From positions 62,001-126,000 of the forward strand of contig NZ_CALKHS010000003.1 in the NCBI RefSeq assembly GCF_937988725.1: a stretch of 64,000 nt of DNA, given 5' to 3'. This DNA comes from an uncultured Castellaniella sp. Lineage in GTDB: Bacteria > Pseudomonadota > Gammaproteobacteria > Burkholderiales > Burkholderiaceae_B. Positions 25,014 to 33,848 of the stretch are shown here, piece after piece; the stretch's first letter is position 1; each line of letters begins with the position of its first letter. The notes beneath the pieces are model-generated. The model had not been told where the DNA came from. It made no database searches and saw nothing but the letters and a program-made list of their open reading frames with translations. Made by a program: the position numbers and the translations under genes.

Positions 25014-25746
25014 GCACCATGGGAATGGACAGGATCTGTCCCATGGACAGGCCGCCCACCAGCAGACCCAGGAAGTCGTCCGGCTCCCGGGTGAATTCCA
25101 CCAGGAATCGGGCGACGCCGTAGCCCATCAGGAATACCGCGCTGACCTGCCCCATGGGGCGGGGCTTGCGGGCGAACCACCAGACCAGCGCGAAGAGCGC
25201 GAGCCCTTCCAGCCCCATTTCGTACAGCTGCGAGGGATGACGCGGGGTTTCGTCGTGGGCGCCCGGGAAGATCATGCCCCAGGGCAGGTCCGTGGGGCGG
25301 CCCCAGAGTTCGCCGTTGATGAAATTGCCCAGCCGTCCGGCCGCCAGCCCCAGGGGGATCAGCGGGGCGATGAAGTCGCCGATGGCCAGCAGGGGCTGGC
25401 CGCGCTTGCGGGCGAAGATCAGCATCGCCAGGATCACGCCCAGCAGGCCGCCGTGAAACGACATGCCGCCCTGCCAGACTTCGAAGATCGACAGCGGGTG
25501 GGCCAGGTAATCGTCGAACTTGTAGAACAGCACGTAGCCCAGGCGCCCGCCCAGCACGACGCCCAGCACGCCGTAGAAGATGATGTCTTCCAGATCCCGC
25601 AGCGTGAGTCCGTTGGGATGGTGCTGGATGCGCCAGCGGCCCAGCAGCCAGGCCAGGGCGAAGCCGGCCAGGTACATCAGGCCGTACCAGTGGATGGCGA
25701 TGGGCCCCAGCTGCAGCGCGATGGGGTCGATTTGAGGGTAGTGCAT
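24952..25746 (-). CDS. lgt: Prolipoprotein diacylglyceryl transferase
   Basis: 264 aa, about seven transmembrane helices. It transfers diacylglycerol from phosphatidylglycerol to the lipobox Cys of prolipoproteins. The Lgt signature is present ('AAGRLGNFINGELWG'), as are 'FGGHL'-type blocks ('MSFHGGLLG') and 'HPSQLYE'. The start at MHYPQIDP is usual; the frame opens 8 codons earlier (25770). It supplies the lipid anchor for Pal, the BON protein and Slt in this window. Confidence 0.96.
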   Translation of the reverse strand: MHYPQIDPIALQLGPIAIHWYGLMYLAGFALAWLLGRWRIQHHPNGLTLRDLEDIIFYGVLGVVLGGRLGYVLFYKFDDYLAHPLSIFEVWQGGMSFHGGLLGVILAMLIFARKRGQPLLAIGDFIAPLIPLGLAAGRLGNFINGELWGRPTDLPWGMIFPGAHDETPRHPSQLYEMGLEGLALFALVWWFARKPRPMGQVSAVFLMGYGVARFLVEFTREPDDFLGLLVGGLSMGQILSIPMVLIGLWLFARAAKRSSPERTR

Positions 25747-25816
25747 GTGAGACGCCCGCAGGAAAGACAATCAAGGATAATACCGTGATCAGTCTGATGG
25801 GGGTGACAGCCACGCC

Positions 25817-26185
25817 ATGCAATATCGTCACACAATGATCCGGATGGCCCGCCTGGGCGCGCTGTCGGGCCTGCTCGCGCTGGCGGTCGGTCCGGCGATG
25901 GCGGACGGGGGCAGCCTCGCCGCAGGCCAGGCCCTGGCCAGCCAGCGCCAGTGCCTGGGTTGCCACCAGGTGGATGCCCGCCGGGTGGGGCCTCCCTTCC
26001 GCGCCATCGCGCAGCGTTTCCAGGGACAGCCGCAGGCGGCGCAGTATCTGGCGCAGGCCATGCGCCGGGGCAGCAGCGGCCAATGGGGGGCGATCCCCAT
26101 GCCGGCCCAGACGCGGCTGTCCGATGCCGACGCCCTGCGCCTGGCGCAGTGGATCCTGTCCCTGTCGGATGCCGGGCAGCCCTGA
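25817..26185 (+). CDS. Small class I c-type cytochrome
   Basis: 122 aa. Signal peptide to 'GPAMAD', then a single heme-binding 'CLGCH' and a distal Met in 'WGAIPMPAQ', the layout of cytochrome c551/c552. It carries electrons in the periplasm; its partners are not encoded nearby. Divergent from lgt, with a 70-nt spacer. ATG 25817 has GGGGGTGA upstream. Confidence 0.9.
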   Translation: MQYRHTMIRMARLGALSGLLALAVGPAMADGGSLAAGQALASQRQCLGCHQVDARRVGPPFRAIAQRFQGQPQAAQYLAQAMRRGSSGQWGAIPMPAQTRLSDADALRLAQWILSLSDAGQP

Positions 26186-26245
26186 AGATCGGGCGGCCTG
26201 GGGTATCCTGAAGGCGAATGATCAACGGACGATCGGGGGAACAAC

Positions 26246-26770
26246 ATGGAACAGGCGATTCTTGGCGGCGGGTGCTTCTGGTGCCTGGAACCGGTCTTTC
26301 GGGCGCTGGCGGGCGTGCTGGACGTGCAGCCGGGGTACTGCGGCGGGCACGTCGATCACCCCACGTATGAACAGGTCTGTCGCAAGGATACCGGCCACGT
26401 CGAAGCCGTGCGAGTGGATTTCGACCCGGATCGCGTCAGCTACCGCACCATTCTGGAAGTCTTTTTCGGCACGCACGATCCGACCACGCCGGATCGCCAG
26501 GGACATGACGTCGGCCCCCAGTACGCCTCGGTCATCTTCCATCGGGACGAGGCGCAGCGCATCGCCGCCGAGGCCGCGCGCGACGACGCCCAGGCCTTTT
26601 TCGATACGCCGATCTGCACCCGGATCGAGCCGGCGGGCACGTTCTGGCCCGCCGAATCCCTGCATCGGGAATATTTCGAGCGTCATCCGGAACAGGGTTA
26701 CTGCCAGTTCGTGATCGCTCCGAAAATGGCGAAGTTCCGCCAGCGCTACGCCCACCTGCTGGCGGGTTGA
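26246..26770 (+). CDS. msrA: Peptide-methionine (S)-S-oxide reductase
   Basis: 174 aa. 'LGGGCFWCLEPVF' holds the catalytic Cys10. It repairs methionine S-sulfoxide using thioredoxin. 'QYASVIF' and 'HREYFERHPEQGYC' near the C-terminus are family blocks, with a resolving Cys in the latter. RBS GGGGGAAC precedes the ATG. Confidence 0.95.
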   Translation: MEQAILGGGCFWCLEPVFRALAGVLDVQPGYCGGHVDHPTYEQVCRKDTGHVEAVRVDFDPDRVSYRTILEVFFGTHDPTTPDRQGHDVGPQYASVIFHRDEAQRIAAEAARDDAQAFFDTPICTRIEPAGTFWPAESLHREYFERHPEQGYCQFVIAPKMAKFRQRYAHLLAG

Positions 26771-26803
26771 GGGCGCGCCGCTTGCAGGCGGTTCGGGTTC
26801 GTC

Positions 26804-26838
26804 GGATGCACCGCGGTCCGGAGGACCGCGCTGCATCC
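26804..26838. terminator. Bidirectional hairpin between msrA and zur
   Basis: Nested perfect arms: GGATGCA (26804-26810) with TGCATCC (26832-26838) outside, and GCGGTCC (26813-26819) with GGACCGC (26823-26829) inside. It lies between two convergent genes and may stop transcripts from both, although no T-run follows. Confidence 0.55.
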
Positions 26839-26842
26839 GGGC

Positions 26843-27310
26843 TCATTCCCGCTGGCAGCGGGTGCAGACGGCGCGCAGTTCCGTTTCATGGCCGTCCAGC
26901 ACGAAGCCCGCCTGGGCTACGCAGTCGGCCAGCCGCCGGCTGAGCGCCGGGTCGCTGAGTTCGGCGACGCTGCCGCAGCGGGTGCAGACGATCAGCAGGT
27001 CGTGCGGCTTGCCGCCGGCGTCGGTGCAGGCGGTCCAGGCGTTGATGGCGTCCAGCCGGTGGATCAGGCCCTGTTCCGTCAGGAAGTCCAGGGCGCGGTA
27101 CACCGTGGGCGGGGCGGCGCCGGGCTGGGCGGTGCGCAGCGCATCCAGCAGTTCGTAGGCCTTCAGGCTGCCGGAATGCCGCAGCAGGGTTTCCAGCACC
27201 AGGCGGCGCAAGGGCGTCAGCCGCGAGCCGCGCTGGGCGCAGAGCTGTTCCGCCGTGCGCAGCCGCTGAGCGATGGAGGTGGGCGGATGAGAATGGGCCG
27301 GAGTCGTCAT
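26843..27310 (-). CDS. zur: Zinc uptake regulator Zur (Fur family)
   Basis: 155 aa. A winged helix ('RLTPLRRLVLETLLRH', 'PTVYRALDFLTEQGLIHRL') precedes a dimerisation domain. Two CxxC pairs for structural zinc are visible: 'VCTRCGSV' and 'AVCTRCQRE' at the very end. Divergent from znuCBA across a perfect palindrome, so it should repress znu and probably itself when zinc is sufficient. Confidence 0.93.
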   Translation of the reverse strand: MTTPAHSHPPTSIAQRLRTAEQLCAQRGSRLTPLRRLVLETLLRHSGSLKAYELLDALRTAQPGAAPPTVYRALDFLTEQGLIHRLDAINAWTACTDAGGKPHDLLIVCTRCGSVAELSDPALSRRLADCVAQAGFVLDGHETELRAVCTRCQRE

Positions 27311-27314
27311 GATA

Positions 27315-27332
27315 GTTATGTTATAACATAAC
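27315..27332. promoter_or_regulatory. Zur box
   Basis: GTTATGTTATAACATAAC, an 18-bp perfect palindrome close to the proteobacterial Zur motif (ATGTTATA-type). It starts 5 nt upstream of the zur start codon and 24 nt before the small ORF that leads into znuC. Confidence 0.9.
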
Positions 27333-27355
27333 GAATCTTCCGAGTCCCTTCAGCC

Positions 27356-27499
27356 ATGCCGCGATTCCTGCCGTCTTCCCGATCCGATCATTACCGGGGG
27401 TCTTCCCTGTTGCTGTCGGCCGCGTGCCGCATGCGGCGCGTGGCCTGGGCCGTGCTGCTGCTCTGGGCCCTGACCGGGTGGGCGCTGCAATGGTGGTAG
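27356..27499 (+). CDS. 47-aa putative small membrane protein leading the znu operon
   Basis: The frame opens just after the Zur box and ends TAG at 27499, overlapping the first codons of znuC (ATG at 27490). The C-terminal half 'VAWAVLLLWALTGWALQWW' looks like one transmembrane helix; the N-terminus is basic. No homologue is recognised. The start codon lacks a strong RBS, and a later in-frame ATG (27431) would give 22 residues. It may be a real small protein, a translational-coupling leader, or chance. Confidence 0.45.
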   Translation: MPRFLPSSRSDHYRGSSLLLSAACRMRRVAWAVLLLWALTGWALQWW

Positions 27500-28263
27500 A
27501 TCATGCGGAGGCCTGCTCCGTGCATGGCGGGGCGGCGGGTGGGGAATCGTCCGCGCCGGCCATCGAACTGCAGCAGGTCTGGCTGGGCTGGCGCGACCGC
27601 GTCGCCGTGCGGGACGCCTGCGGCGCCTTTCCCCAGGGGACGCTGACGGCGCTGGTCGGGCCCAACGGCGCGGGCAAATCGACCCTGATCAAGGCGCTGA
27701 CCGGGCGGCTCAGCCCGATCCGGGGGCACATCCGCATCGAACCCGAGCTGGGGCGCAGCCTGGCCTGCCTGCCGCAGACGGCGGAGCTGGATCTGGACTT
27801 TCCCATCAGCACCTTCGATCTGGTGGCGCTGGGCGCCTGGCATCGCGTGGGGGCCTGGAAAGGGCTGGATGGCGGGGGCCGGGATGCCGTGGAATCGGCG
27901 CTGCACGCGGTGGGGCTGTCCGGTTTCGGCCATCAGCCGGTGAATACGCTGTCGGGCGGGCAACTGCGCCGGGCCCTGTTCGCCCGGCTGATGCTGCGCG
28001 ATGCCCGGGTGATCCTGCTGGACGAGCCCTTTGCCGCCGTGGACCGGGCCACGACCGAGGATCTGCTGATCCTGCTGCATCAGTGGCACGAGGAAGGCCG
28101 CACCGTGATCGCGGTGCTGCATGACCTGGACATGGTGCGCCACCATTTCCCTGAATCGCTGCTGCTGGCCGGCCAGGTGGTGGATTGGGGGCCCAGCGAC
28201 CGCGTGCTCAACACCGCCAATCTGCATCTGGCGCGGCACTTGTGCGCCGGGGGGCTGTCATGA
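27490..28263 (+). CDS. znuC: Zinc ABC transporter ATPase ZnuC
   Basis: 257 aa. Walker A 'GPNGAGKST' (57-65), signature 'LSGGQLRRA' and Walker B 'RVILLDEPF' identify a metal-type importer ATPase. It powers high-affinity zinc uptake. The 'ATGGTGG' start overlaps the upstream small ORF. Transcription is probably repressed by Zur through 27315-27332. The order here is znuC-znuB-znuA. Confidence 0.94.
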   Translation: MVVDHAEACSVHGGAAGGESSAPAIELQQVWLGWRDRVAVRDACGAFPQGTLTALVGPNGAGKSTLIKALTGRLSPIRGHIRIEPELGRSLACLPQTAELDLDFPISTFDLVALGAWHRVGAWKGLDGGGRDAVESALHAVGLSGFGHQPVNTLSGGQLRRALFARLMLRDARVILLDEPFAAVDRATTEDLLILLHQWHEEGRTVIAVLHDLDMVRHHFPESLLLAGQVVDWGPSDRVLNTANLHLARHLCAGGLS

Positions 28264-29168
28264 TGCATCTGTGGGATCTGCTGGTGCAGCCCTTCATCGA
28301 TTTCGGTTTCATGCGCCGCGCCCTGGCCGGGTCCTGGGCGCTGGCTTTCGCGGCCGGTCCCCTGGGTGTGTTCCTGGTGCTGCGGCGCCTGAGCCTGATG
28401 GGCGACGCCATGGCGCATGCCATCCTGCCGGGGGTCGCGGTGGGATTTCTGACCGCCGGCCTGTCGATGACCGCCATGACGGTGGGCGGCCTGGTCACGG
28501 GCGTGATCGTCGCTGTGCTGGCCGGGCTGGTGTCGCGCCTGACGCCTTTGCGCGAGGACGCCAGCTTCGCCGCCTTCTATCTGGTGTCCCTGGGGCTCGG
28601 GGTGCTGCTGGTGTCCCTGAAGGGCACCAATCTGGACCTGATCCACGTGCTGTTCGGCACCGTGCTGGGCCTGAGCGCCGCCGCGCTGCTGCTGGTGACG
28701 CTGGTCAGCAGCATCACCCTGCTGGCGCTGGCGGGCATGTTCCGGGTGCTGGTCACGGAATGCCTGGACCCTCTGTTCCTGCGCACCGAAGGCCGGATCG
28801 GCGCCTGGGCCCACATGGGCTTCCTGCTGCTGCTGGTGCTGAACCTGGTCGCGGGCTTTCAGGTGCTGGGCACGCTGATGGTGGTCGGCATCATGATGCT
28901 GCCCGCCACGGCAGCCCGGTTCTGGGTGCGGTCGGTCGGCGGCCAGATGGTGCTGGCCGCCATCCTGGGGGCCCTGGCGTCCTATGCGGGCCTGCTCGTG
29001 TCGTATTACGCGGATGTGGCGGCGTCGCCCGCCATCATCCTGGCCGCGGGCGCGGCGCATTTCGTGTCGGTGGCCGTCGGGCCCTACGGCGGCCTGCTGC
29101 AGACCGCCCGGCAGATCCGGGCGGGACGCGCCCGCTTGTTGCAATCCATGGAGAATGATCATGCGTGA
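28260..29168 (+). CDS. znuB: Zinc ABC transporter permease ZnuB
   Basis: 302 aa, ABC-3 family permease with about eight transmembrane segments. 'RLSLMGDAMAHAILPGVAVGF' is the usual cytoplasmic coupling motif. The start overlaps the znuC stop (ATGATG / TGA); the second ATG at 28263 is equally possible. It overlaps the znuA start by 8 nt. Confidence 0.94.
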   Translation: MMHLWDLLVQPFIDFGFMRRALAGSWALAFAAGPLGVFLVLRRLSLMGDAMAHAILPGVAVGFLTAGLSMTAMTVGGLVTGVIVAVLAGLVSRLTPLREDASFAAFYLVSLGLGVLLVSLKGTNLDLIHVLFGTVLGLSAAALLLVTLVSSITLLALAGMFRVLVTECLDPLFLRTEGRIGAWAHMGFLLLLVLNLVAGFQVLGTLMVVGIMMLPATAARFWVRSVGGQMVLAAILGALASYAGLLVSYYADVAASPAIILAAGAAHFVSVAVGPYGGLLQTARQIRAGRARLLQSMENDHA

Positions 29169-30174
29169 ACTCTGGCGGCATCTGGGCGCAGGCCTGGCGC
29201 TGTGCCTGGCCCTGGGGGCCGCGGCCCGGGCGCAGGAAGCGCCGGCCCCGCAGGCGCCCGAGGCCCGCCTGCGGGTGGTGGCGTCGTTTTCGATTCTGGC
29301 CGACATGACGCGCGAAGTCGGCGGCGACGATATCCGGTTGGATGTCCTGGTGGGGCCGGGGCGCGACGCACATACCTTCGAGCCCAGCCCCAAGGACGCC
29401 CGTGCCCTGGGCGCCGCCCAGGTGCTGGTGGTCAACGGCCTGGGCTTCGAATCGTGGATGCCGCGTCTGCTGGAGGCCTCCGGCTTCAAGGGGCGGACCG
29501 TCGTCGCGTCCCAGGGGGTGGCGCCGCGCCACCTGAGCGAAGCGGAGGCCGCCCGGGACGAGGAAGGGCACGAGGAGCATCCGCACGATGAGGCGGATGC
29601 CGGACACGGCCATGGGCACGAGGCCGGCTCGGTCGACCCCCATGCCTGGCAGGATCTGGGCAACGGCGTGCAGTACGTGCAGAACATCGCCCAGGGGCTG
29701 GCGCGGGCCGATCCGGCCCATGAATCGGCCTATTTCGCCCGGGCCGACGCCTACATCCGGCAGTTGCGCAAGGCCGATGCCCAGTGGCGCCAGCAACTGG
29801 CCGCCGTGCCGGAAGAGCGCCGGGTCCTGGCGACCTCGCACGATGCCTTCGGCTATTTCGGAGCAGCGTATGGCATCCGCATTCTGTCGCTGGTGGGCCT
29901 CTCCAGCGAGGCCGAGCCGTCCGCCCGCGCCATGGCGGATCTGCTGAAGCAGGTCCGCGCGCAGCACGTCAGCGCCGTCTTCCTGGAACATGGCAGCGGT
30001 TCCCAGGCCTTGCGCCAGGTGGCCGCCGAAGCCGGCGTCACCCTGGGCGGGGCGCTCTACGCCGACACCCTGGAGCAGCCCGGCCAGGACGCGTCGACGT
30101 ATCTGGGAATGTTCCGCTGGAACACGAAGCAGCTGCTGGCGGCCTGGCAGGGGGACGCCGCGCCGGCGCAATAG
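29161..30174 (+). CDS. znuA: Zinc ABC transporter periplasmic binding protein ZnuA
   Basis: 337 aa, cluster A-I metal-binding protein. The signal peptide ends at 'GAAARAQ'. 'RDAHTFEPSPKD', 'DPHAWQD' and 'ATSHDAFGYF' hold the metal-ligand His residues. A His/Glu/Asp-rich loop lies between ('EEHPHDEADAGHGHGHE'), typical of zinc rather than manganese binders. The start at 29161 has GGAG upstream; an ATG 6 nt earlier is less likely. Confidence 0.94.
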   Translation: MRELWRHLGAGLALCLALGAAARAQEAPAPQAPEARLRVVASFSILADMTREVGGDDIRLDVLVGPGRDAHTFEPSPKDARALGAAQVLVVNGLGFESWMPRLLEASGFKGRTVVASQGVAPRHLSEAEAARDEEGHEEHPHDEADAGHGHGHEAGSVDPHAWQDLGNGVQYVQNIAQGLARADPAHESAYFARADAYIRQLRKADAQWRQQLAAVPEERRVLATSHDAFGYFGAAYGIRILSLVGLSSEAEPSARAMADLLKQVRAQHVSAVFLEHGSGSQALRQVAAEAGVTLGGALYADTLEQPGQDASTYLGMFRWNTKQLLAAWQGDAAPAQ

Positions 30175-30195
30175 GGCTTGACGCGGCCGTCCGGG

Positions 30196-31170
30196 TTATC
30201 GGGGCGTCTTGTCGTCCCGCGTCCTGCGCCGGGCCCGGGGATGCGCCTGGTCGTAGCTGGCGGCCAGGTGCTGAAAATCCAGCCGGGTGTAGATCTGGGT
30301 CGTGGCGATGTTCGCGTGCCCCAGCAGTTCCTGCACCGCGCGCAGGTCCTGGGCGGACTGCAGCAGGTGGCTGGCGAAGCTGTGCCGCAGGCTGTGCGGG
30401 TGGACGTGCAGCGGCAGGCCGACGCGCTGCGCCAGCGCCTGGAGCTGCAGTTGCACGACGCGCGGGCTGATGCGCCGGCCCCGGGCGCCGAGAAACAGCG
30501 CCGCCCGGGTGTCTGCATCCGGATCCGGGGGCAGCAGCGGGCCACGCGCGGACAGCCAGGCCTGCAGGGCGTCGATGGCATGCTGGCCCAGGGGCACGGC
30601 TCGCGTCTTGCGGCCTTTGCCCTGGACGATGGCTTCGCGTTCGGCCAGCTGGATCCAGCTGTGCGAGGCATAGCCGGGTTCGCGCATCGGCTGCCAGTCC
30701 AGGCCGACCAGTTCCGACAGCCGCAGCCCGCTGGAATACAGGACCTCGAACATCGCCATGTCGCGTTTTTCGAGCGGGGTTTCCGCCGGCGGCAGGTGCG
30801 TGCGATCCAGCAACGCCTGGGCCTGATCCACCGACAGGGCCTTGGGCAGGCTGTGGGGGATGCGGGGCGCCCGCACGCCCTGGGCCGGGTTGCGCCGCAG
30901 GCCGGCCTGCGGCGCCCGCCAGGCGAAATAGGCCCGCCAGGCCGATAGCGTGCGCGCCAGGCTGCGCGGCTGATGTCCCTGGGCGTGCAGGCGCCCCAGC
31001 GCCTGGCGGATGTGGATCTCTTCCAGGGTGTCCAGGGCGTTGTCCGGAAAGCAGGCCTGCAGGGCCTGCAGGTCGCGCCGGTAGGCGGCGACCGTGTGCG
31101 GCGAATACCGCTGCCCGGCGCCCAGCTCGGTCAGCCAGGACTCGATGTGCCGGGTGTCGTCGGCGGACAT
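30196..31170 (-). CDS. xerC: Tyrosine recombinase XerC
   Basis: 324 aa. A SAM-like N-terminal core-binding domain precedes the catalytic domain with 'SSGLRLSELVGLDW' (Arg), 'GKGRKTRAVPLG' (Lys), 'HPHSLRHSFASHLL' (His-x-x-Arg) and 'LGHANIATTQIYT' (His and nucleophile Tyr). With XerD it resolves chromosome dimers at dif. The order dapF-DUF484-xerC is the classic proteobacterial operon. Confidence 0.95.
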   Translation of the reverse strand: MSADDTRHIESWLTELGAGQRYSPHTVAAYRRDLQALQACFPDNALDTLEEIHIRQALGRLHAQGHQPRSLARTLSAWRAYFAWRAPQAGLRRNPAQGVRAPRIPHSLPKALSVDQAQALLDRTHLPPAETPLEKRDMAMFEVLYSSGLRLSELVGLDWQPMREPGYASHSWIQLAEREAIVQGKGRKTRAVPLGQHAIDALQAWLSARGPLLPPDPDADTRAALFLGARGRRISPRVVQLQLQALAQRVGLPLHVHPHSLRHSFASHLLQSAQDLRAVQELLGHANIATTQIYTRLDFQHLAASYDQAHPRARRRTRDDKTPR

Positions 31171-31186
31171 GGCGCTGCCCGGCGGC

Positions 31187-31867
31187 TCAGGCCGCCTGGG
31201 GCGCGGGATCGATCAGGCGTCCCAGCGCGGCGCCGGCCAGGGATGCGATCAGCGACAGAAAGGCGGTGCCCATGTCGGCGGTGAAGCGCTGGGCGTCCGC
31301 GGATCCCAGCACCAGCAGCCCGATGGGGTCCGCGCCGTTGAGCGCGCGCAGGGGCACGATGGCCAGCGACGCGGGCTCGTTGGCCAGCCAGCCGGCGGCG
31401 GCCTGGCCCTTGACCGGGCCGCAGTAGGGCTGGTTCATGTCGGCGGCGTCGCGGCGGATGTCGGGCGTCACGTCCTGGGCGAATTCGCTGTCGGCCAGGG
31501 CCGGCAGGTCCCAGACGCGCAGGGCGATGGCGTCCAGGTCGAACTGGTCGCCCAGGCTGCGGATGATGTGGGCGGGGATCTGCAGCGCGTCCGGTTCCGC
31601 CAGCATGCGGGCGCACCATTGCATCAGCGCCTGGTTGATGCGTTCGTTGCCGCCGGCGTTCTGCAGCAGCTGCATCAGGCGCTGTTCGTGTTCCTTGACC
31701 CGGGCGCGCAGCGTCAGGATCTGGCGCTCGCCCAGGGAAATGGTGCGGGCCTGATGCGGGTGGGGCACGCTGAGCGAGGCAAAGACGTCTGCGTGTTCTT
31801 CGAAGAACCGGGGGTTCTGGCTCAGGTAGTCGGCGATGTCCTGGGGGCTTGGGGCTTCCTGTGTCAT
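31187..31867 (-). CDS. DUF484 family protein (GAF-like)
   Basis: 226 aa. The N-terminal helices 'DIADYLSQNPRFFEEHADVFASL' are the DUF484 signature. A coiled stretch and a GAF-like domain follow. Function unknown, but it is almost always between dapF and xerC. The start is either ATG 31867 (MTQEAPS) or 31879 (MEPHMTQE), the latter overlapping the dapF stop as TGATG. Confidence 0.9.
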   Translation of the reverse strand: MTQEAPSPQDIADYLSQNPRFFEEHADVFASLSVPHPHQARTISLGERQILTLRARVKEHEQRLMQLLQNAGGNERINQALMQWCARMLAEPDALQIPAHIIRSLGDQFDLDAIALRVWDLPALADSEFAQDVTPDIRRDAADMNQPYCGPVKGQAAAGWLANEPASLAIVPLRALNGADPIGLLVLGSADAQRFTADMGTAFLSLIASLAGAALGRLIDPAPQAA

Positions 31868-31878
31868 GTGGGGTTCCA

Positions 31879-32751
31879 TCAGCGAGAGGCGACCAGGGCG
31901 TCGATATCGACCTGGCCGTGAAAAACCGTGGTGGCCGGGCCGCGCATGTGCAGGGCCTTGCCGTTCCAGTCGATATGCAGGACGCCGCCGCGGGTGTCTA
32001 CCCGCACGGGGCTGTCCAGCAGGCCGCGGCGGATGCCCGCCACGGCGGCGGCGCAGGCGCCGGTGCCGCATGCCAGGGTTTCGCCGGCCCCGCGCTCGTA
32101 GACGCGCAAGCGGATGTGGTGACGGTCCAGCACCTGCATGAAGCCGGCGTTCACCCGGCGGGCGAAGCGGCGATGGCCTTCGATGGCCGGGCCGATGCGG
32201 TCGACCGGGAACGTGTCGGCATCGTCCACCAGGGTGACGGCGTGGGGGTTGGAGATCGCCACCAGGGAACACCAGAGCGGGCTGGCTTCGTCCTGCAGGT
32301 CCAGACCGTACAGGGTGTCGGCGAAGACGGAGCGGGTCTCCAGCCCAGTGGCGTCGAAGGCCAGCCGGTCGGGCGTGAACGCCGTCTGGCCCATGTCCAC
32401 GGAAACCGAACCGTCGTCCGCTTCGCGCAGCACGAGCAACCCCGTGGCGATTTCCGCCCGCAGCGGATTGCGCCGCGACAGGCCCTGATCGTGCACGAAG
32501 CGCACGAAGCAGCGGGCGCCGTTGCCGCAGTGTTCGACTTCGCCGCCGTCGGCATTGAAGATGCGGTAACGGAAGTCGGCGCTGGGGTCCAGCGGGTCTT
32601 CGACCAGCAGAACCTGGTCGGCGCCGATGCCGAAATGCCGGTCCGCCAGAGCGCGGGCGCGTTCCGGGGTCAGGTCGATGGATTGGCGCACACCGTCGAG
32701 CACGACGAAGTCGTTGCCGGCGCCCTGCATTTTGGTGAAATTCCAGATCAT
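31879..32751 (-). CDS. dapF: Diaminopimelate epimerase
   Basis: 290 aa. It interconverts LL- and meso-diaminopimelate for lysine and peptidoglycan synthesis. The start 'MIWNFTKMQGAGNDFVVLDG' is canonical. The two catalytic Cys lie in 'EHCGNGARCF' and 'LACGTGACAAAV'. ATG 32751 is chosen by homology; 14 upstream codons are open without support. Confidence 0.96.
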   Translation of the reverse strand: MIWNFTKMQGAGNDFVVLDGVRQSIDLTPERARALADRHFGIGADQVLLVEDPLDPSADFRYRIFNADGGEVEHCGNGARCFVRFVHDQGLSRRNPLRAEIATGLLVLREADDGSVSVDMGQTAFTPDRLAFDATGLETRSVFADTLYGLDLQDEASPLWCSLVAISNPHAVTLVDDADTFPVDRIGPAIEGHRRFARRVNAGFMQVLDRHHIRLRVYERGAGETLACGTGACAAAVAGIRRGLLDSPVRVDTRGGVLHIDWNGKALHMRGPATTVFHGQVDIDALVASR

Positions 32752-32874
32752 CCGACAGATTATCCTGCAAAAAACGGAGGGCGCAAGCGCCATTCGGGTC
32801 CGGCGGCGCCCTCGCGCCCCGTCCGGCCGCTGCGCGCCCGATCAGGGGCACGGCATGGCCGGGCGGGACGCGGG

Positions 32875-33765
32875 TCAGTAAAAGCCGGCCTCGCCTTCGG
32901 GCCGCGTCTTGAAGCGCCGGTGCACCCAGTAGTATTGCGCCGGATCGGGGCGGACTTCGTTTTCGATCAGGCGGTTCAGGCGGGCCGTGGCGGCTTCGGG
33001 AGTGTCGTCCCCCGGGAAATCGTCCACCGGCGGGCCGACGATGACCTGGTAGCGGCCGGTGTCGGGGTCGAGACGGCTGATGACGGGCACCACCGCCGCG
33101 TCCCAGGCGGCGGCGATCTGGGCCGCCGACAGCAGCGTGGCGGCCGGCACGCCGAAAAACGGCACGAAGGCGCTGCCCTGGCGGCCGAAGTCCATGTCCG
33201 GCAGGTAATAGACGGGGATGCCTTTGCGCAGATGCCGGATCAGGCCGCGCACGCCGTCGTGGCGGCTGACCAGGTGGACCTGGTTGAAGCGCCCGCGCCC
33301 CAGGCGCACGATCTCGTCGACGTCGGCATCGCTCTGGCGGGTGTAGAGCGTGGCGGATTCCTTCAGGAACAGGGTCAGGCGGGTGGCGGCCGCGTCCAGC
33401 GCGATGAAGTGCGGGGCGAACATCAGGATGCGCCGGCCCTGGCCCAGCAGGGCCTGCAAGTGCTGTTCGCCTTGCAGTTCGACGGTGGACAGGATCCGCT
33501 CCGGCGTGCCGAACCAGCACAGGCCGCGGTCGATGAAAGACTGGGCCAGCAGCCGGAAATGACGGCGGGCCAGCGCTTCGCGCTGCGCGTCGCTCAGTTC
33601 CGGGAAGCAGCGCGCCAGGTTGACGCGCACGATGTGGGCGCGGGACTTCAGCAGCCGGGGCGTCAGCCAGCCCAGAATGCGTCCCCAGCGCAGCCGGGTG
33701 GCGGTCGGACAGCGGCCGAAATACGAGAACACCGCCCGCAGCAGGGGTTTTTTATCGAAAGCCAT
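32875..33765 (-). CDS. Lipid A biosynthesis acyltransferase (LpxL/HtrB family), copy A
   Basis: 296 aa. An N-terminal membrane helix region is followed by the acyltransferase motif 'APHFIALDA' (H-x4-D/E) and 'VYYLPDMDFG'. It adds a secondary acyl chain to lipid A at the inner membrane. A second member of the family lies 83 nt upstream on the same strand; together they probably add the two secondary chains. Which is LpxL and which LpxM cannot be told here. Confidence 0.9.
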   Translation of the reverse strand: MAFDKKPLLRAVFSYFGRCPTATRLRWGRILGWLTPRLLKSRAHIVRVNLARCFPELSDAQREALARRHFRLLAQSFIDRGLCWFGTPERILSTVELQGEQHLQALLGQGRRILMFAPHFIALDAAATRLTLFLKESATLYTRQSDADVDEIVRLGRGRFNQVHLVSRHDGVRGLIRHLRKGIPVYYLPDMDFGRQGSAFVPFFGVPAATLLSAAQIAAAWDAAVVPVISRLDPDTGRYQVIVGPPVDDFPGDDTPEAATARLNRLIENEVRPDPAQYYWVHRRFKTRPEGEAGFY

Positions 33766-33848
33766 GATCCGGGCATTGTAGGAGGATCAGGGCCGGCGCG
33801 GGCAGGCGGCGCCTGCTTGCCGCCCGCAGGGCCGCCCGGCGGGATGCG

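Noticed and set aside
31880..33520. N-terminal extension of the DUF484 frame through dapF and the acyltransferase
   Set aside because: It lies in another frame of dapF; only the last 226 codons match a family.
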